Below, piece by piece: positions 7,570-15,352 of a DNA stretch of 41,280 nucleotides (position 1 is its first letter; each line of letters starts with the position of its first letter). The notes below the pieces were generated by a model. The model saw only the letters and a list, made by a program, of their open reading frames with translations. It was not told the DNA's origin and did not search any database. The position numbers and the translations under genes were made by a program. The DNA comes from a virus: IMG/VR virus record IMGVR_UViG_3300017744_000031, positions 1-41,280 of that record, one strand, 5' to 3'.

Positions 7570-9111
7570 ATGAACGTAATGTGCTTAGGAGATAACTCGT
7601 CTCGACATGCTTGGGGGCATCACCTTACAAGCGAACTTGCTAAACAACGGAATGCAACATTCAGAGGAATGGTTCCTTCCGACACATCTAAACTAGAAAA
7701 TGGATATTATCATACTGGACCATTATCAATGTCTACACAAGACATTATCAAACACAGCAAAAAATTTGATAGCGTAGTGCTTTTAGATCAAGATCAAGAT
7801 AAATTTTCTGACCACAGAATATTCCTAGCAATGTTTAAACTTGTGAACGACTTGAAAGACTCAGGAATTGACGTTGAAATCCTAAATGAAGAAAACATGA
7901 AATATCTTTATTACTGGACAGATATGTATGAGAAAAACAAAAGCATATGTGTTTACCCATGGTTATTGATGCACGACGGGTATGGTGAATACACTTCTCT
8001 TTGTGGAAGATCGCAAGAGCCTGTTGCAAAAATAAAAGACTTAAAAAATTGGGAAACAAACAAAGAATATAACAAGATAAGACATGCAATGCTCAAAGGC
8101 ACAAGAATACAAAATTGTCGTGAATGCCATGCATACGAGGATAGAGGCATACGAGATCAACGTTGGAATTACAGTTTTGATTGGATAGCAAGACTAAAAC
8201 TTAAAAACATAGATGATCTAAAAAAAATTAAAAAACCTGTGTATTATGAAATACGACCCAGTTCTAAATGTAATGCTATGTGTAGAATGTGTAATTCAAA
8301 TTACAGCCATTTAATTGAAAAAGAAAATGAAACAATAAATGATAAGGAATTTTTTTCGCTTATAGAAAAAACTCCGGCTTTCAAAATAAATTCAACATTT
8401 GATAGAGTAGATGTTGACTCGATAAAAAGAATTTACGTAGCAGGTGGTGATCCTTCCGTAATGACTTCTGTGTATAGATTCATGGAAAAGTGCATAAAAC
8501 AAAAGAAAACAGATTTCACATTCAATATGCAAACTAACAGTGTCAATATTAAACCAAAGTTCTACGATCTTTGTAGACAATTTACTAACATGTGTATATC
8601 AACAAGCGTAGACGGTGTAGGTAAAGTAAACGAGTATCAAAGATGGAAAACCATAGATAAAAAGCAGAAAGAAAACATACACAAATTTCACAAACAGGGA
8701 AACAAAGTTCATATAATATCAGTAGTAAGCATATACAATGTTGCCACCCTAGGAGATACCATGGAGATGTTTGATAAGGAGTTTCCGTACGCACCTATCC
8801 AGTTACAATGGGCGACATTCAAAAATAATCTTTTAGATCCATATAATCATCCAAATCGACGTTTGGTATTTGAGTCAATGAAAAAAGCCAAACAAACTAA
8901 ATGCTATTGGCACAACGAAAGTGGCACCACTAACATTGTGAATGATCTGTATAATTTTTATGGGGATCCAAAAAATCAAAACACATTTGACCGCGATAAA
9001 TTACGTAAATTTTTCAAATATAACGATGTGCTTGATAGAAGCAGGAGCTCAAACCTAGCAGATTACATACCTGATCTTGAGGATTGTAGAAAACACCTAA
9101 ACAAACAATAA
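7570..9111 (+). CDS. Twitch-domain radical SAM protein
   Basis: This 513-residue protein is a radical S-adenosylmethionine enzyme with the [4Fe-4S]-binding CNAMCRMC motif at residues 234-241. Before it lies a cysteine-containing segment (C127 in ICVYPWL, C145, and C183/C186 in NCREC) that resembles a twitch/SPASM auxiliary cluster-binding domain placed N-terminal to the radical SAM barrel. After it, YVAGGDPSV and an LQWATF strand follow the barrel pattern. The first 110 residues are an extra domain of unknown type. The substrate is unknown; related enzymes modify peptides or proteins. It sits between gp17 and a large structural-type gene, so late expression and a virion or host protein target are possible (inference). 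The late box for the next gene overlaps its stop. Confidence 0.8.
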   Translation: MNVMCLGDNSSRHAWGHHLTSELAKQRNATFRGMVPSDTSKLENGYYHTGPLSMSTQDIIKHSKKFDSVVLLDQDQDKFSDHRIFLAMFKLVNDLKDSGIDVEILNEENMKYLYYWTDMYEKNKSICVYPWLLMHDGYGEYTSLCGRSQEPVAKIKDLKNWETNKEYNKIRHAMLKGTRIQNCRECHAYEDRGIRDQRWNYSFDWIARLKLKNIDDLKKIKKPVYYEIRPSSKCNAMCRMCNSNYSHLIEKENETINDKEFFSLIEKTPAFKINSTFDRVDVDSIKRIYVAGGDPSVMTSVYRFMEKCIKQKKTDFTFNMQTNSVNIKPKFYDLCRQFTNMCISTSVDGVGKVNEYQRWKTIDKKQKENIHKFHKQGNKVHIISVVSIYNVATLGDTMEMFDKEFPYAPIQLQWATFKNNLLDPYNHPNRRLVFESMKKAKQTKCYWHNESGTTNIVNDLYNFYGDPKNQNTFDRDKLRKFFKYNDVLDRSRSSNLADYIPDLEDCRKHLNKQ

Positions 9112-9114
9112 ATA
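9107..9114 (+). promoter_or_regulatory. Late promoter-like box overlapping the radical SAM stop
   Basis: AATAAATA matches seven of eight positions of the T4 late box, overlaps the TAA at 9109-9111, and lies 6 nt upstream of the ATG at 9121. Confidence 0.5.
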
Positions 9115-9120
9115 CGCTAT

Positions 9121-11064
9121 ATGAATCCAAAAAACTCTGTAGACCTATTCAACAAGATTAGATCACAATTTTCCAACGTCCGTTTAGGCGATGAAAACGG
9201 AGCCGCAACGGCGGATCCTGCAGGTGCTGTTTTCTTTGAATTTGAATTTCAAGAGGATGCCGACACTTTTGGAAGTGTAAGCGTAAGTCTTGCAGATGGT
9301 GAAAATATGAAAGTATACTATAATAGAGATCTAGTGAACAAGATAGACGAAGACAGCAGAGACGAATGGTATGCATTCTTAAAAGAGCTTAAAGACTATG
9401 CAGTTGAGCATCAACTGGGGTTTGACGTGAGAGATATCACTAAAAACAACCTGTCAAAGCAGGATTATGAAAATCTTGCAGATACGAACAAAACGGTAAA
9501 TACTGATGAAATGTCGGAAGAACTTAACAGAATCACTAAATTAGCGGGTGTTGAAAAGGCACCAGTTGCAGAAGGACTTACAGGTACTTCTAAAAGTTCA
9601 TTTGAAAATTTAGATAAAACAAAATTAATAATCAGACACAAAGGCAAAGTTGATGAGACTGTGCCAGGTGCAAGATCAAGACAGATACAATCACTCTACA
9701 TCGAAAACGAAGACGGTGAGAGATTCAAATATCCACTAACACACCTAGCAGGTGCTAGAGCGATGCAAAGGCATGTTGCAAACGGTGGAAGACCACATGA
9801 TGAATTTGGACAACACATTGTATCAACATCAGAAGACATAGCAAAATTGAATTCATTCTCAAGATATGCATCAAACAAAGACCAATTGAACGACAATGCA
9901 GGTGATATCATAGAGCAAACAAAACTAAAATTAGAAAATTTAAGAGGATACATGAGAAATCTTGCAAAACAATCTCATTATGAATCGGCATCAAAAGATT
10001 TCAAAACTTCAGAAGAACAAATATTAGATGATGAAACAGTAAACAAATTAAGAGAAAAATTTACAATGAAAAATTTGGATAGCAGAGTTGAAGATGCCTT
10101 TCCTATTATCAATAAAATTATGAGTGAATTTGAAGCAAACAAAGAAGCAGAACAAGTAAACGAATTAGAGCCAGATGCAGAGCCAATTGACGCACCTGTA
10201 CAAGCACCAGTAGATCACGGCGCAGTTGTTCAATCATTTTTAACAGACCCAAAACAAAAATTAGTTTTAAGAAAAGACGACAGTGCAGATAAAATGTTGA
10301 AAGTAACAAAATTCACAAACAAGAACACAATGTTAAGTTCTATATTATCAGACATAGCATCTAGATTATTAACTAAATCAGGCGAGGAAGATAGGGTGGC
10401 GAACTTTGCTTCAAGAGTAGCAGATGAAATGGAACAAGAAAACTCTGCCGCATTCAAACCAAGTCCTGACTACATGAAGAACAAAAAAATAGCAATACAA
10501 TTAGCAAAAAGATATATTGACGATTACAAAAAAATGGAAAAAGATCCAGAATTCGAAAAACAAGTGCGAATGGATCCAGAAGATTTTAATCCTAAGAAAC
10601 ATCCTAAACTTGACAAAAGAGCAAGAGGCGAAGCAGTTGAGTTTGAAGAGTGGGCAGAATCAGTAGCAACCGAATATGCACAAGGACCAAAAGATCCTGA
10701 AATAGAAAAGAAGGACAAAGAGAACGCAACCAAATTAGATGTGACCAAAGCAGACAAAATGATGAACACAACTGCTTACAAAAGAATGAAAGCAGGTACA
10801 CCTGGATACTCAGACAAGACAAACGAAGGAAATCAGTTTGCACAGGCAGTTCAAAAAGCCAAAGCGGCAGGCATGAAAGCGGGAGATAAATTCAAAGTAG
10901 GCAACGACGAGTACACATTAAAAGATGCCATAGAGATGGCAGGATTACCACTTGAAGAATTCTTCTCAGAAGAAGAAATGGAAGTTCCAGAACAAGCACA
11001 GGCGGAAGCAGAAGCGATCAACACGGAACTAGACAGAATCAAGACTTTAGCAAATCTCTCATAA
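9121..11064 (+). CDS. Large structural-type protein, unknown function
   Basis: The 647-residue product is acidic and rich in helical segments, with no membrane segment. A central region (about 170-240) contains RSRQIQSLYIENEDGERFKY followed by HLAGARAMQRHVANGG, a pattern I associate with a conserved marine T4-like structural protein. Residues 134-144 (ELNRITKLAGV) and the extreme C-terminus (ELDRIKTLANLS, 636-647) carry the same short motif, related to one in the 5085 product. The region around 345-370 is proline/acid-rich and likely a linker. It follows a late promoter box. A scaffold, internal head or baseplate-associated role is possible; I cannot decide between these from sequence. Confidence 0.7.
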   Translation: MNPKNSVDLFNKIRSQFSNVRLGDENGAATADPAGAVFFEFEFQEDADTFGSVSVSLADGENMKVYYNRDLVNKIDEDSRDEWYAFLKELKDYAVEHQLGFDVRDITKNNLSKQDYENLADTNKTVNTDEMSEELNRITKLAGVEKAPVAEGLTGTSKSSFENLDKTKLIIRHKGKVDETVPGARSRQIQSLYIENEDGERFKYPLTHLAGARAMQRHVANGGRPHDEFGQHIVSTSEDIAKLNSFSRYASNKDQLNDNAGDIIEQTKLKLENLRGYMRNLAKQSHYESASKDFKTSEEQILDDETVNKLREKFTMKNLDSRVEDAFPIINKIMSEFEANKEAEQVNELEPDAEPIDAPVQAPVDHGAVVQSFLTDPKQKLVLRKDDSADKMLKVTKFTNKNTMLSSILSDIASRLLTKSGEEDRVANFASRVADEMEQENSAAFKPSPDYMKNKKIAIQLAKRYIDDYKKMEKDPEFEKQVRMDPEDFNPKKHPKLDKRARGEAVEFEEWAESVATEYAQGPKDPEIEKKDKENATKLDVTKADKMMNTTAYKRMKAGTPGYSDKTNEGNQFAQAVQKAKAAGMKAGDKFKVGNDEYTLKDAIEMAGLPLEEFFSEEEMEVPEQAQAEAEAINTELDRIKTLANLS

Positions 11065-11082
11065 TTTTACCAATAATAGTAC

Positions 11083-11178
11083 TAGACATTAGATAAATAT
11101 AGTTGTATATTATGTACTATATGTCTAATATACATTTAGGCAACAACAAACATAGGCACAATAAAGGAGGCTTACATT
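11083..11178 (+). promoter_or_regulatory. gp32 leader with inverted repeats and strong ribosome binding site
   Basis: The 114-bp gap before gp32 holds a T4-like late box, TAGACAT (11083-11089) facing ATGTCTA (11121-11127), and an alternative hairpin ATATAG (11097-11102)/CTATAT (11117-11122). After the repeats comes an A-rich stretch without evident structure, ending in AAAGGAGG (11163-11170), the strongest Shine-Dalgarno sequence in the window. T4 gp32 autoregulates translation by binding an unstructured leader next to a structured nucleation site, and this layout could serve the same purpose. That is inference. Confidence 0.4.
11092..11099 (+). promoter_or_regulatory. Late-type box GATAAATA upstream of gp32
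   Basis: GATAAATA matches seven of eight late-box positions and lies 79 nt before the gp32 ATG, inside the inverted repeat of the leader. This spacing is unlike the 5-8 nt seen elsewhere and leaves a true 5' leader. Confidence 0.4.
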
Positions 11179-12153
11179 ATGGCATCATTGGCTGAAATAA
11201 GAGCGAAGTTAAAATCTCAAGAAGTGAATCGCTCCACTTCATCAACAGGCGGAGACAACGCCATCTACCCACACTGGAACATATCAGAAGGCTCAGAAGC
11301 AGTTGTTAGGTTCTTACCAGATAAGGACACAAACAACACGTTTTTCTGGACTGAAAGAAACATGATCAAACTACCTTTCGCAGGTATCAAAGGTCAGACT
11401 GATTCAAGACCAGTACAGGTACAAGTACCATGCATGGAGATGTATGGCAAGACTTGTCCAGTTCTAACAGAAGTTAGACCATGGTTCAAAGACAAGAGCA
11501 TGGAAGACATGGGCAGGAAATATTGGAAAAAGAAAAGTTACATTTTCCAAGGTTTTGTCACAACAAACCCATTAGCAGAGGACACAACACCTGAGAATCC
11601 AATCAGAAGATTTATAATTGGACCTCAGATCTTTAACATCATTAGAAGTGCATTGATGGATCCAGAGATGGAAGAAATGCCAACTGATTATGTAAAAGGT
11701 GTTGATTTTAGAATTACTAAAACAACTAAAGGTGGATATGCTGACTACTCAACATCAAAATGGTCAAGAAGAGAAAGAGCTCTAGACGAAACAGAAAGAG
11801 CGGCTATCGAATCAAACGGATTACACAATCTGAATGACTTCAGACCAAAAGAACCAACTGAAGCAGAAGTAAAAATAATTAAAGAATTATTTGAGAAATC
11901 TGTTGAAGGTGAGGCTTATGATCTTGAACAATACGGACAGTACTTCAGACCAGCAGGCGTGGCTTATCAAGGTAAACCACAAACACCTGTTGCACAGGCA
12001 CCTGTAACAGAAGCGGCTCAAACAGCGGCTCCTGTGACTGAATCTGCTCCAGCACCACAACCAACAGCGGCGGCTCCGGCGGCTCCTGCAGGTGACAGTG
12101 CCAAAAGAGCAGAGGACATCTTGAAATTGATTAGATCAAGACAAGCAAAATAA
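11179..12153 (+). CDS. 32: Single-stranded DNA-binding protein gp32
   Basis: This 324-residue protein matches T4-like gp32, which coats single-stranded DNA during replication, recombination and repair and organises UvsX/UvsY and gp41 loading. The basic N-terminus (MASLAEIRAKLKSQEVNRST) corresponds to the cooperativity domain. The core contains FFWTERNMIKLPFAG, KYWKKKSYIFQGFV and RRFIIGPQIFNII, all family signatures. C85 and C93 occur where T4 has zinc ligands, but a full zinc set is not evident. The C-terminus is an Ala/Pro-rich linker (about 265-305) ending in a charged helix rather than the strongly acidic tail of T4. It stands alone with a strong ribosome binding site and an adjoining possible autoregulatory leader. 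Confidence 0.93.
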   Translation: MASLAEIRAKLKSQEVNRSTSSTGGDNAIYPHWNISEGSEAVVRFLPDKDTNNTFFWTERNMIKLPFAGIKGQTDSRPVQVQVPCMEMYGKTCPVLTEVRPWFKDKSMEDMGRKYWKKKSYIFQGFVTTNPLAEDTTPENPIRRFIIGPQIFNIIRSALMDPEMEEMPTDYVKGVDFRITKTTKGGYADYSTSKWSRRERALDETERAAIESNGLHNLNDFRPKEPTEAEVKIIKELFEKSVEGEAYDLEQYGQYFRPAGVAYQGKPQTPVAQAPVTEAAQTAAPVTESAPAPQPTAAAPAAPAGDSAKRAEDILKLIRSRQAK

Positions 12154-12166
12154 TCTGACATTTTAC

Positions 12167-12197
12167 CAAGGCCTTGATATTGACTATTGAGGCCTTG
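12167..12197 (+). other. Stem-loop after gp32
   Basis: CAAGGCCT (12167-12174) and AGGCCTTG (12190-12197) form a perfect 8-bp stem with a 15-nt loop, 14 bp after the gp32 stop. No T-run follows, so it is not a standard intrinsic terminator. It could stabilise the gp32 mRNA 3' end, act as a processing site, or be a weak terminator. Confidence 0.5.
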
Positions 12198-12214
12198 TGT
12201 AGTAATATATTAAT

Positions 12215-12313
12215 ATGAAAAAGAAAATACAAAAGGCTGTTGAATGGATATTGTACAAACAAATACCCGCATGGATGTTGATTGTGGCAATAATCATTTG
12301 GTTAGTATTATAA
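12215..12313 (+). CDS. Small single-span membrane peptide (32 residues)
   Basis: An ORF of 32 codons starts at ATG 12215 and ends at TAA 12311-12313, filling the gap between gp32 and uvsX. The peptide has a basic N-terminus (MKKKIQKAVEWILYKQ) followed by a hydrophobic C-terminal segment (WMLIVAIIIWLVL), the layout of a single-pass small membrane protein with positive-inside topology. There is no obvious Shine-Dalgarno sequence before the ATG. The next gene, uvsX, starts 11 bp after its stop with AAGGAAA in between. I do not recognise a family. It could alternatively be a chance ORF, but hydrophobic length, position and basic N-terminus argue for a real gene. Confidence 0.55.
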   Translation: MKKKIQKAVEWILYKQIPAWMLIVAIIIWLVL

Positions 12314-12323
12314 GGAAAACAAA

Positions 12324-13376
12324 ATGACAAAAGTGTTTGACGCAACAAAATTTAGAAAAAGTATCACAAAATCAATTCAAGGACTTGGTATAGGATTCAG
12401 TGATCCAACTGATTGGATATCAACAGGAAACTATGCATTAAACTATTTGATGACAAGCGATTTCAACAAAGGAATTCCCCTAGGTAAAGTAACAGTACTT
12501 GCCGGTGAGTCTGGTGCAGGTAAATCTTACATAGCATCAGGCAACATTATTAAAAATGCACAAGATCAAGGTATATTTGTAATACTAATTGATACTGAAA
12601 ACGCATTAGACGAGCAGTGGCTACAAGCATTGAAAGTGGACACATCAGAAGACAAACTTTTAAAATTAAGCATGTCAATGGTTGACGATGTGGCAAAAAC
12701 TGTTTCAGAGTTTATGAAAGGTTACAAAGAGCAACACGCAGACAACAAAGAGGGTGCACCTAAGGTGCTATTCGTTATTGACAGTCTGGGCATGATGCTT
12801 ACTCCAACTGATGTAAATCAGTTTGAAGCGGGAGACATGAAAGGCGACTTGGGTAGAAAACCTAAGGCATTAACGGCACTTGTAAGAAACTGTGTCAATA
12901 TGTTTGGTAGTTGGAATGTAGGACTTATAGCAACCAACCACACATACGCATCACAAGATATGTTTGATCCAGATGACAAGATATCAGGCGGACAAGGATT
13001 TATCTATGCGTCAAGTATTGTTGTCGCAATGAAAAAATTAAAATTAAAAGAAGATGAAAAAGGCAACAAAGTGAGTGATGTAAGAGGTATCAGAGCGGCT
13101 TGTAAAGTTATGAAAACAAGATATGCTAAACCTTTTGAAGGTGTGCAAGTCAAGATACCATATGATACCGGCATGGATCCATACAGTGGACTTGTGGACC
13201 TGTTTGAGAAAAAAGGCCTGCTTGTACAACAGGGTAACAGACTCAAATACATAGATTCTAAAGGCAAGGAACACATAGAGTTCAGAAAAGCATGGGTTGG
13301 TGATAAATTAGATATGATAATGGCGGAGTTCAAAGAAACTGCACCTGATGAATTAATAGAAGAAGAAAAAGAATAA
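12324..13376 (+). CDS. uvsX: RecA-like recombinase UvsX
   Basis: This 350-residue protein is the T4-like strand-exchange recombinase, which forms filaments on single-stranded DNA with UvsY help and gp32 displacement. The RecA core is complete: Walker A GESGAGKS (61-68), ILIDTENALD as the first core strand, Walker B VLFVIDSLG (148-156), and ATNHTYASQDMFDPDDKISG as the L2 region. The C-terminal region ends in an acidic helix. Length is close to T4 UvsX (391), slightly shorter. The ATG at 12324 has AAGGAAA 5-10 nt upstream. It is followed after 1 bp by a small conserved gene and then by UvsY, the normal partner. Confidence 0.95.
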   Translation: MTKVFDATKFRKSITKSIQGLGIGFSDPTDWISTGNYALNYLMTSDFNKGIPLGKVTVLAGESGAGKSYIASGNIIKNAQDQGIFVILIDTENALDEQWLQALKVDTSEDKLLKLSMSMVDDVAKTVSEFMKGYKEQHADNKEGAPKVLFVIDSLGMMLTPTDVNQFEAGDMKGDLGRKPKALTALVRNCVNMFGSWNVGLIATNHTYASQDMFDPDDKISGGQGFIYASSIVVAMKKLKLKEDEKGNKVSDVRGIRAACKVMKTRYAKPFEGVQVKIPYDTGMDPYSGLVDLFEKKGLLVQQGNRLKYIDSKGKEHIEFRKAWVGDKLDMIMAEFKETAPDELIEEEKE

Positions 13377-13377
13377 A

Positions 13378-13611
13378 ATGATAGATTTCACACACGAAGA
13401 TATAGAACGATTGTGGAATGCCATTATGCATTATGTTCCAGAAAGACAAAAGTTGGACTGTGCAATAGATTTTATTAAAAGTCTAGAAGACATCGGTGTT
13501 GAAGTTGATGAAATAAAAGCATCAGCAGAATACGATCCAAAACTTGAAGAAGCCATTAACACTGTGTTCGAGGATGAAGAAGAATCAGACGGATACGGCG
13601 ACGATGATTAA
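13378..13611 (+). CDS. Small acidic protein between uvsX and uvsY, unknown
   Basis: The 77-residue protein contains THEDIERLWNAIMHYVPERQ, then DCAIDFIKSLEDIG, then an acidic tail with EDEEESDGYGDDD. The helical N-terminal part looks like a conserved hypothetical that I associate with marine T4-like phages. It starts two bases after the uvsX stop, and the UvsY start codon lies inside its last codons (overlap 13604-13611), so all three are likely coupled. A role in recombination is suggested by the neighbours only. Confidence 0.65.
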   Translation: MIDFTHEDIERLWNAIMHYVPERQKLDCAIDFIKSLEDIGVEVDEIKASAEYDPKLEEAINTVFEDEEESDGYGDDD

Positions 13612-14065
13612 TTGGTACAACGAAGTAAGTAGAAATCTAGACAAAATTCCAGACTGTGTTGCATACTTTGACAAAGAACTTTTAGAAGCAAAAAAACAAT
13701 GCAAGATATATGGCAATTTGGAAAGAGCCAGTGCCGCACTACCCGGAATAGTAGAAGAAAGATTTAGCCAACTTCAACAGTTAGAAGCAATATTAGAATA
13801 TTTGAATATAGAATTAAGAAGATTACGATCAAAAACTTTTTGAAAATATCTTGAAAATTACAACCGAGCATTATCAAGCAGAGATGCAGAAAAGTATGTT
13901 GACGGAGAGGACGATGTTGTTGACATGGACAAAATTATAAACGACTTTGCATTGATAAGAAACCAATGGTTAGGCATCACTAAAGGTTTAGATCAAAAGC
14001 AATGGCAGATAACAAACATTGTTAAATTGAGAGTAGCAGGAATGGAAGATGCCGATATCAAATAA
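13604..14065 (+). CDS. uvsY: Recombination mediator UvsY, interrupted by in-frame TGA
   Basis: The reading frame from ATG 13604 (MINWYNEVSRNLDKIPDCVA) runs 79 codons to a TGA at 13841-13843 and continues in the same frame for 73 more codons (KYLENYNRALSSRDAEKYVDG ... IVKLRVAGMEDADIK) to a TAA at 14063-14065. Both halves read as one UvsY-like protein of about 152 residues, matching the family's length (T4 UvsY is 137). UvsY loads UvsX onto gp32-coated DNA. An Arg CGA to TGA transition would explain the stop in one step. Because both sides are in frame zero, no frameshift can explain it. Options are sequencing or assembly error, recent nonsense mutation, or stop readthrough. If the stop is real, the short product spans 13604-13843 and an internal ATG exists at 13925. 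Confidence 0.7.
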
Positions 14066-14678
14066 TAGAATAATACTTACAGACGTAGACGGTGTACTAC
14101 TAGAATGGGAACATCATTTCACCAAGTGGATGTTGCAACGGACACTTTTTGATGAGAGAGGTGCAAGATATCATCCTCACAAACTTTTAGCAGACAAACA
14201 AAACACATATGAGATGGCTGAACGATTTGGAATCACAGTTGCCGAAATCAGAAAAGAGATAAGAGAATTTAATAGAAGTGCGTGGATGGGCACACAGAGA
14301 CCAATGCCCGATTCACAAACATGGGTAAAACTTTTGGCCGCAGAGGGTTGGACATTTATTCCAATCACATCTCAAACATCAGACATACCAGCACAGTGTT
14401 TGCGTAAGAAAAGAATGGGAGAACTTTTTGGTGAACATATTTTTACAAACTACCACATACTAGGCACAGGAGCAGACAAAGATTCAGCATTAGCGGAGTT
14501 TCACAACACCGGGCTGTATTGGGTCGAGGACAAGCCTAAGAACGCACTAGCCGGGCTCAAATACGGTTTAAAGCCCATATTAATCGACCACGAATATAAC
14601 CGAGACTTTGATCATCCAGAAATTACCAGAGTAAATAATTGGGAAGACATTCACAAATTATTATCAGGAAGAAAATGA
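14049..14678 (+). CDS. HAD-superfamily phosphatase-like protein
   Basis: The 209-residue protein shows haloacid dehalogenase (HAD) motifs: motif I DVDGV (residues 12-16) with the nucleophile and acid aspartates in TDVDGVLLEW, motif II T/S in PITSQ, and motif IV VEDKPKN with acidic residues. A helical cap insert lies between motifs I and II. HAD enzymes of this size in phages often act on nucleotides or sugar phosphates. The start overlaps the end of the UvsY frame by 17 bp, and its own TGA overlaps the next start (ATGA). It opens the accessory island, so a sugar-phosphate phosphatase is plausible, but a nucleotidase is not excluded. Confidence 0.7.
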   Translation: MPISNNRIILTDVDGVLLEWEHHFTKWMLQRTLFDERGARYHPHKLLADKQNTYEMAERFGITVAEIRKEIREFNRSAWMGTQRPMPDSQTWVKLLAAEGWTFIPITSQTSDIPAQCLRKKRMGELFGEHIFTNYHILGTGADKDSALAEFHNTGLYWVEDKPKNALAGLKYGLKPILIDHEYNRDFDHPEITRVNNWEDIHKLLSGRK

Positions 14679-15352
14679 AAATATACGTAGGACATGACAG
14701 CAGAGAAGACATAGCCTATCAAGTATGTGAACACAGCGTTAAAAGAAGAGATCCGTCAGCAGAAGTACAACCATTGAAACAAAATGAAATGCGACAGCAA
14801 GGTATCTATACACGTGAACCTGATAAACTTGCTACAACAGAATTTACATTTACAAGATTTTTTGTACCACACCTAAACAATTATAAAGGATGGGCAGTGT
14901 TCTGTGATTGCGACTTTCTTTGGAAAATACCTGCTAAAGAACTAGAACAATACTGTGATGATACCAAAGCAGTGGTATGTGTACAACACGATTACACACC
15001 GGAAGAAGGATCAATTAAAATGGACGGACAAGTGCAAACAGCGTATCCAAGGAAGAACTGGTCCAGCATGGTGCTTTGGAATTGTGGACATGAAAAGAAT
15101 AAAATGTTGACACCCGAGTTTTTGAACAAACAGACTCCAAAATTCCTACATAGATTTAGTTGGTTAGAAGATTCGGAAATTGGATCACTGCCACACGAAT
15201 ACAACTGGCTAGTTGGATGGTATAAGGAACCAAAAGATGGTGTACCTAAAATATTACACTACACAGAGGGCGGACCTTGGTTTGATGGATACAGGGATTG
15301 CGAGTATTCCGATGACTGGAAAAAAGAACTTATTAACCTGTTCAGTGCATAA
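14675..15352 (+). CDS. GT-A type glycosyltransferase (GT8-like)
   Basis: This 225-residue protein begins MKIYVGHDSREDIAYQVCEH, a pattern of glycogenin/GT8-like enzymes, and has a metal-binding DxD motif in VFCDCDFLW (DCD at 78-80). FLHRFSWLEDSEIGSLPHEYN follows the usual acceptor-site region. An in-frame ATG at 14639 exists, but the start at 14675 gives an ATGA overlap with the HAD gene and the correct family N-terminus. It likely transfers a sugar from a nucleotide sugar onto a glycan or protein. The sugar and acceptor are unknown. It ends in a TAATGG overlap with the next gene. Confidence 0.7.
   Translation: MKIYVGHDSREDIAYQVCEHSVKRRDPSAEVQPLKQNEMRQQGIYTREPDKLATTEFTFTRFFVPHLNNYKGWAVFCDCDFLWKIPAKELEQYCDDTKAVVCVQHDYTPEEGSIKMDGQVQTAYPRKNWSSMVLWNCGHEKNKMLTPEFLNKQTPKFLHRFSWLEDSEIGSLPHEYNWLVGWYKEPKDGVPKILHYTEGGPWFDGYRDCEYSDDWKKELINLFSA

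Noticed and set aside
12167-12197. Intrinsic terminator after gp32
   Set aside because: The 8-bp stem is good, but no T-run follows, so it is listed only as a stem-loop.
13841-13852. Programmed frameshift at the run of T before TGA in uvsY
   Set aside because: The downstream part is in the same frame as the upstream part, so shifting by one base would leave the correct frame. Only readthrough, mutation or error can explain it.
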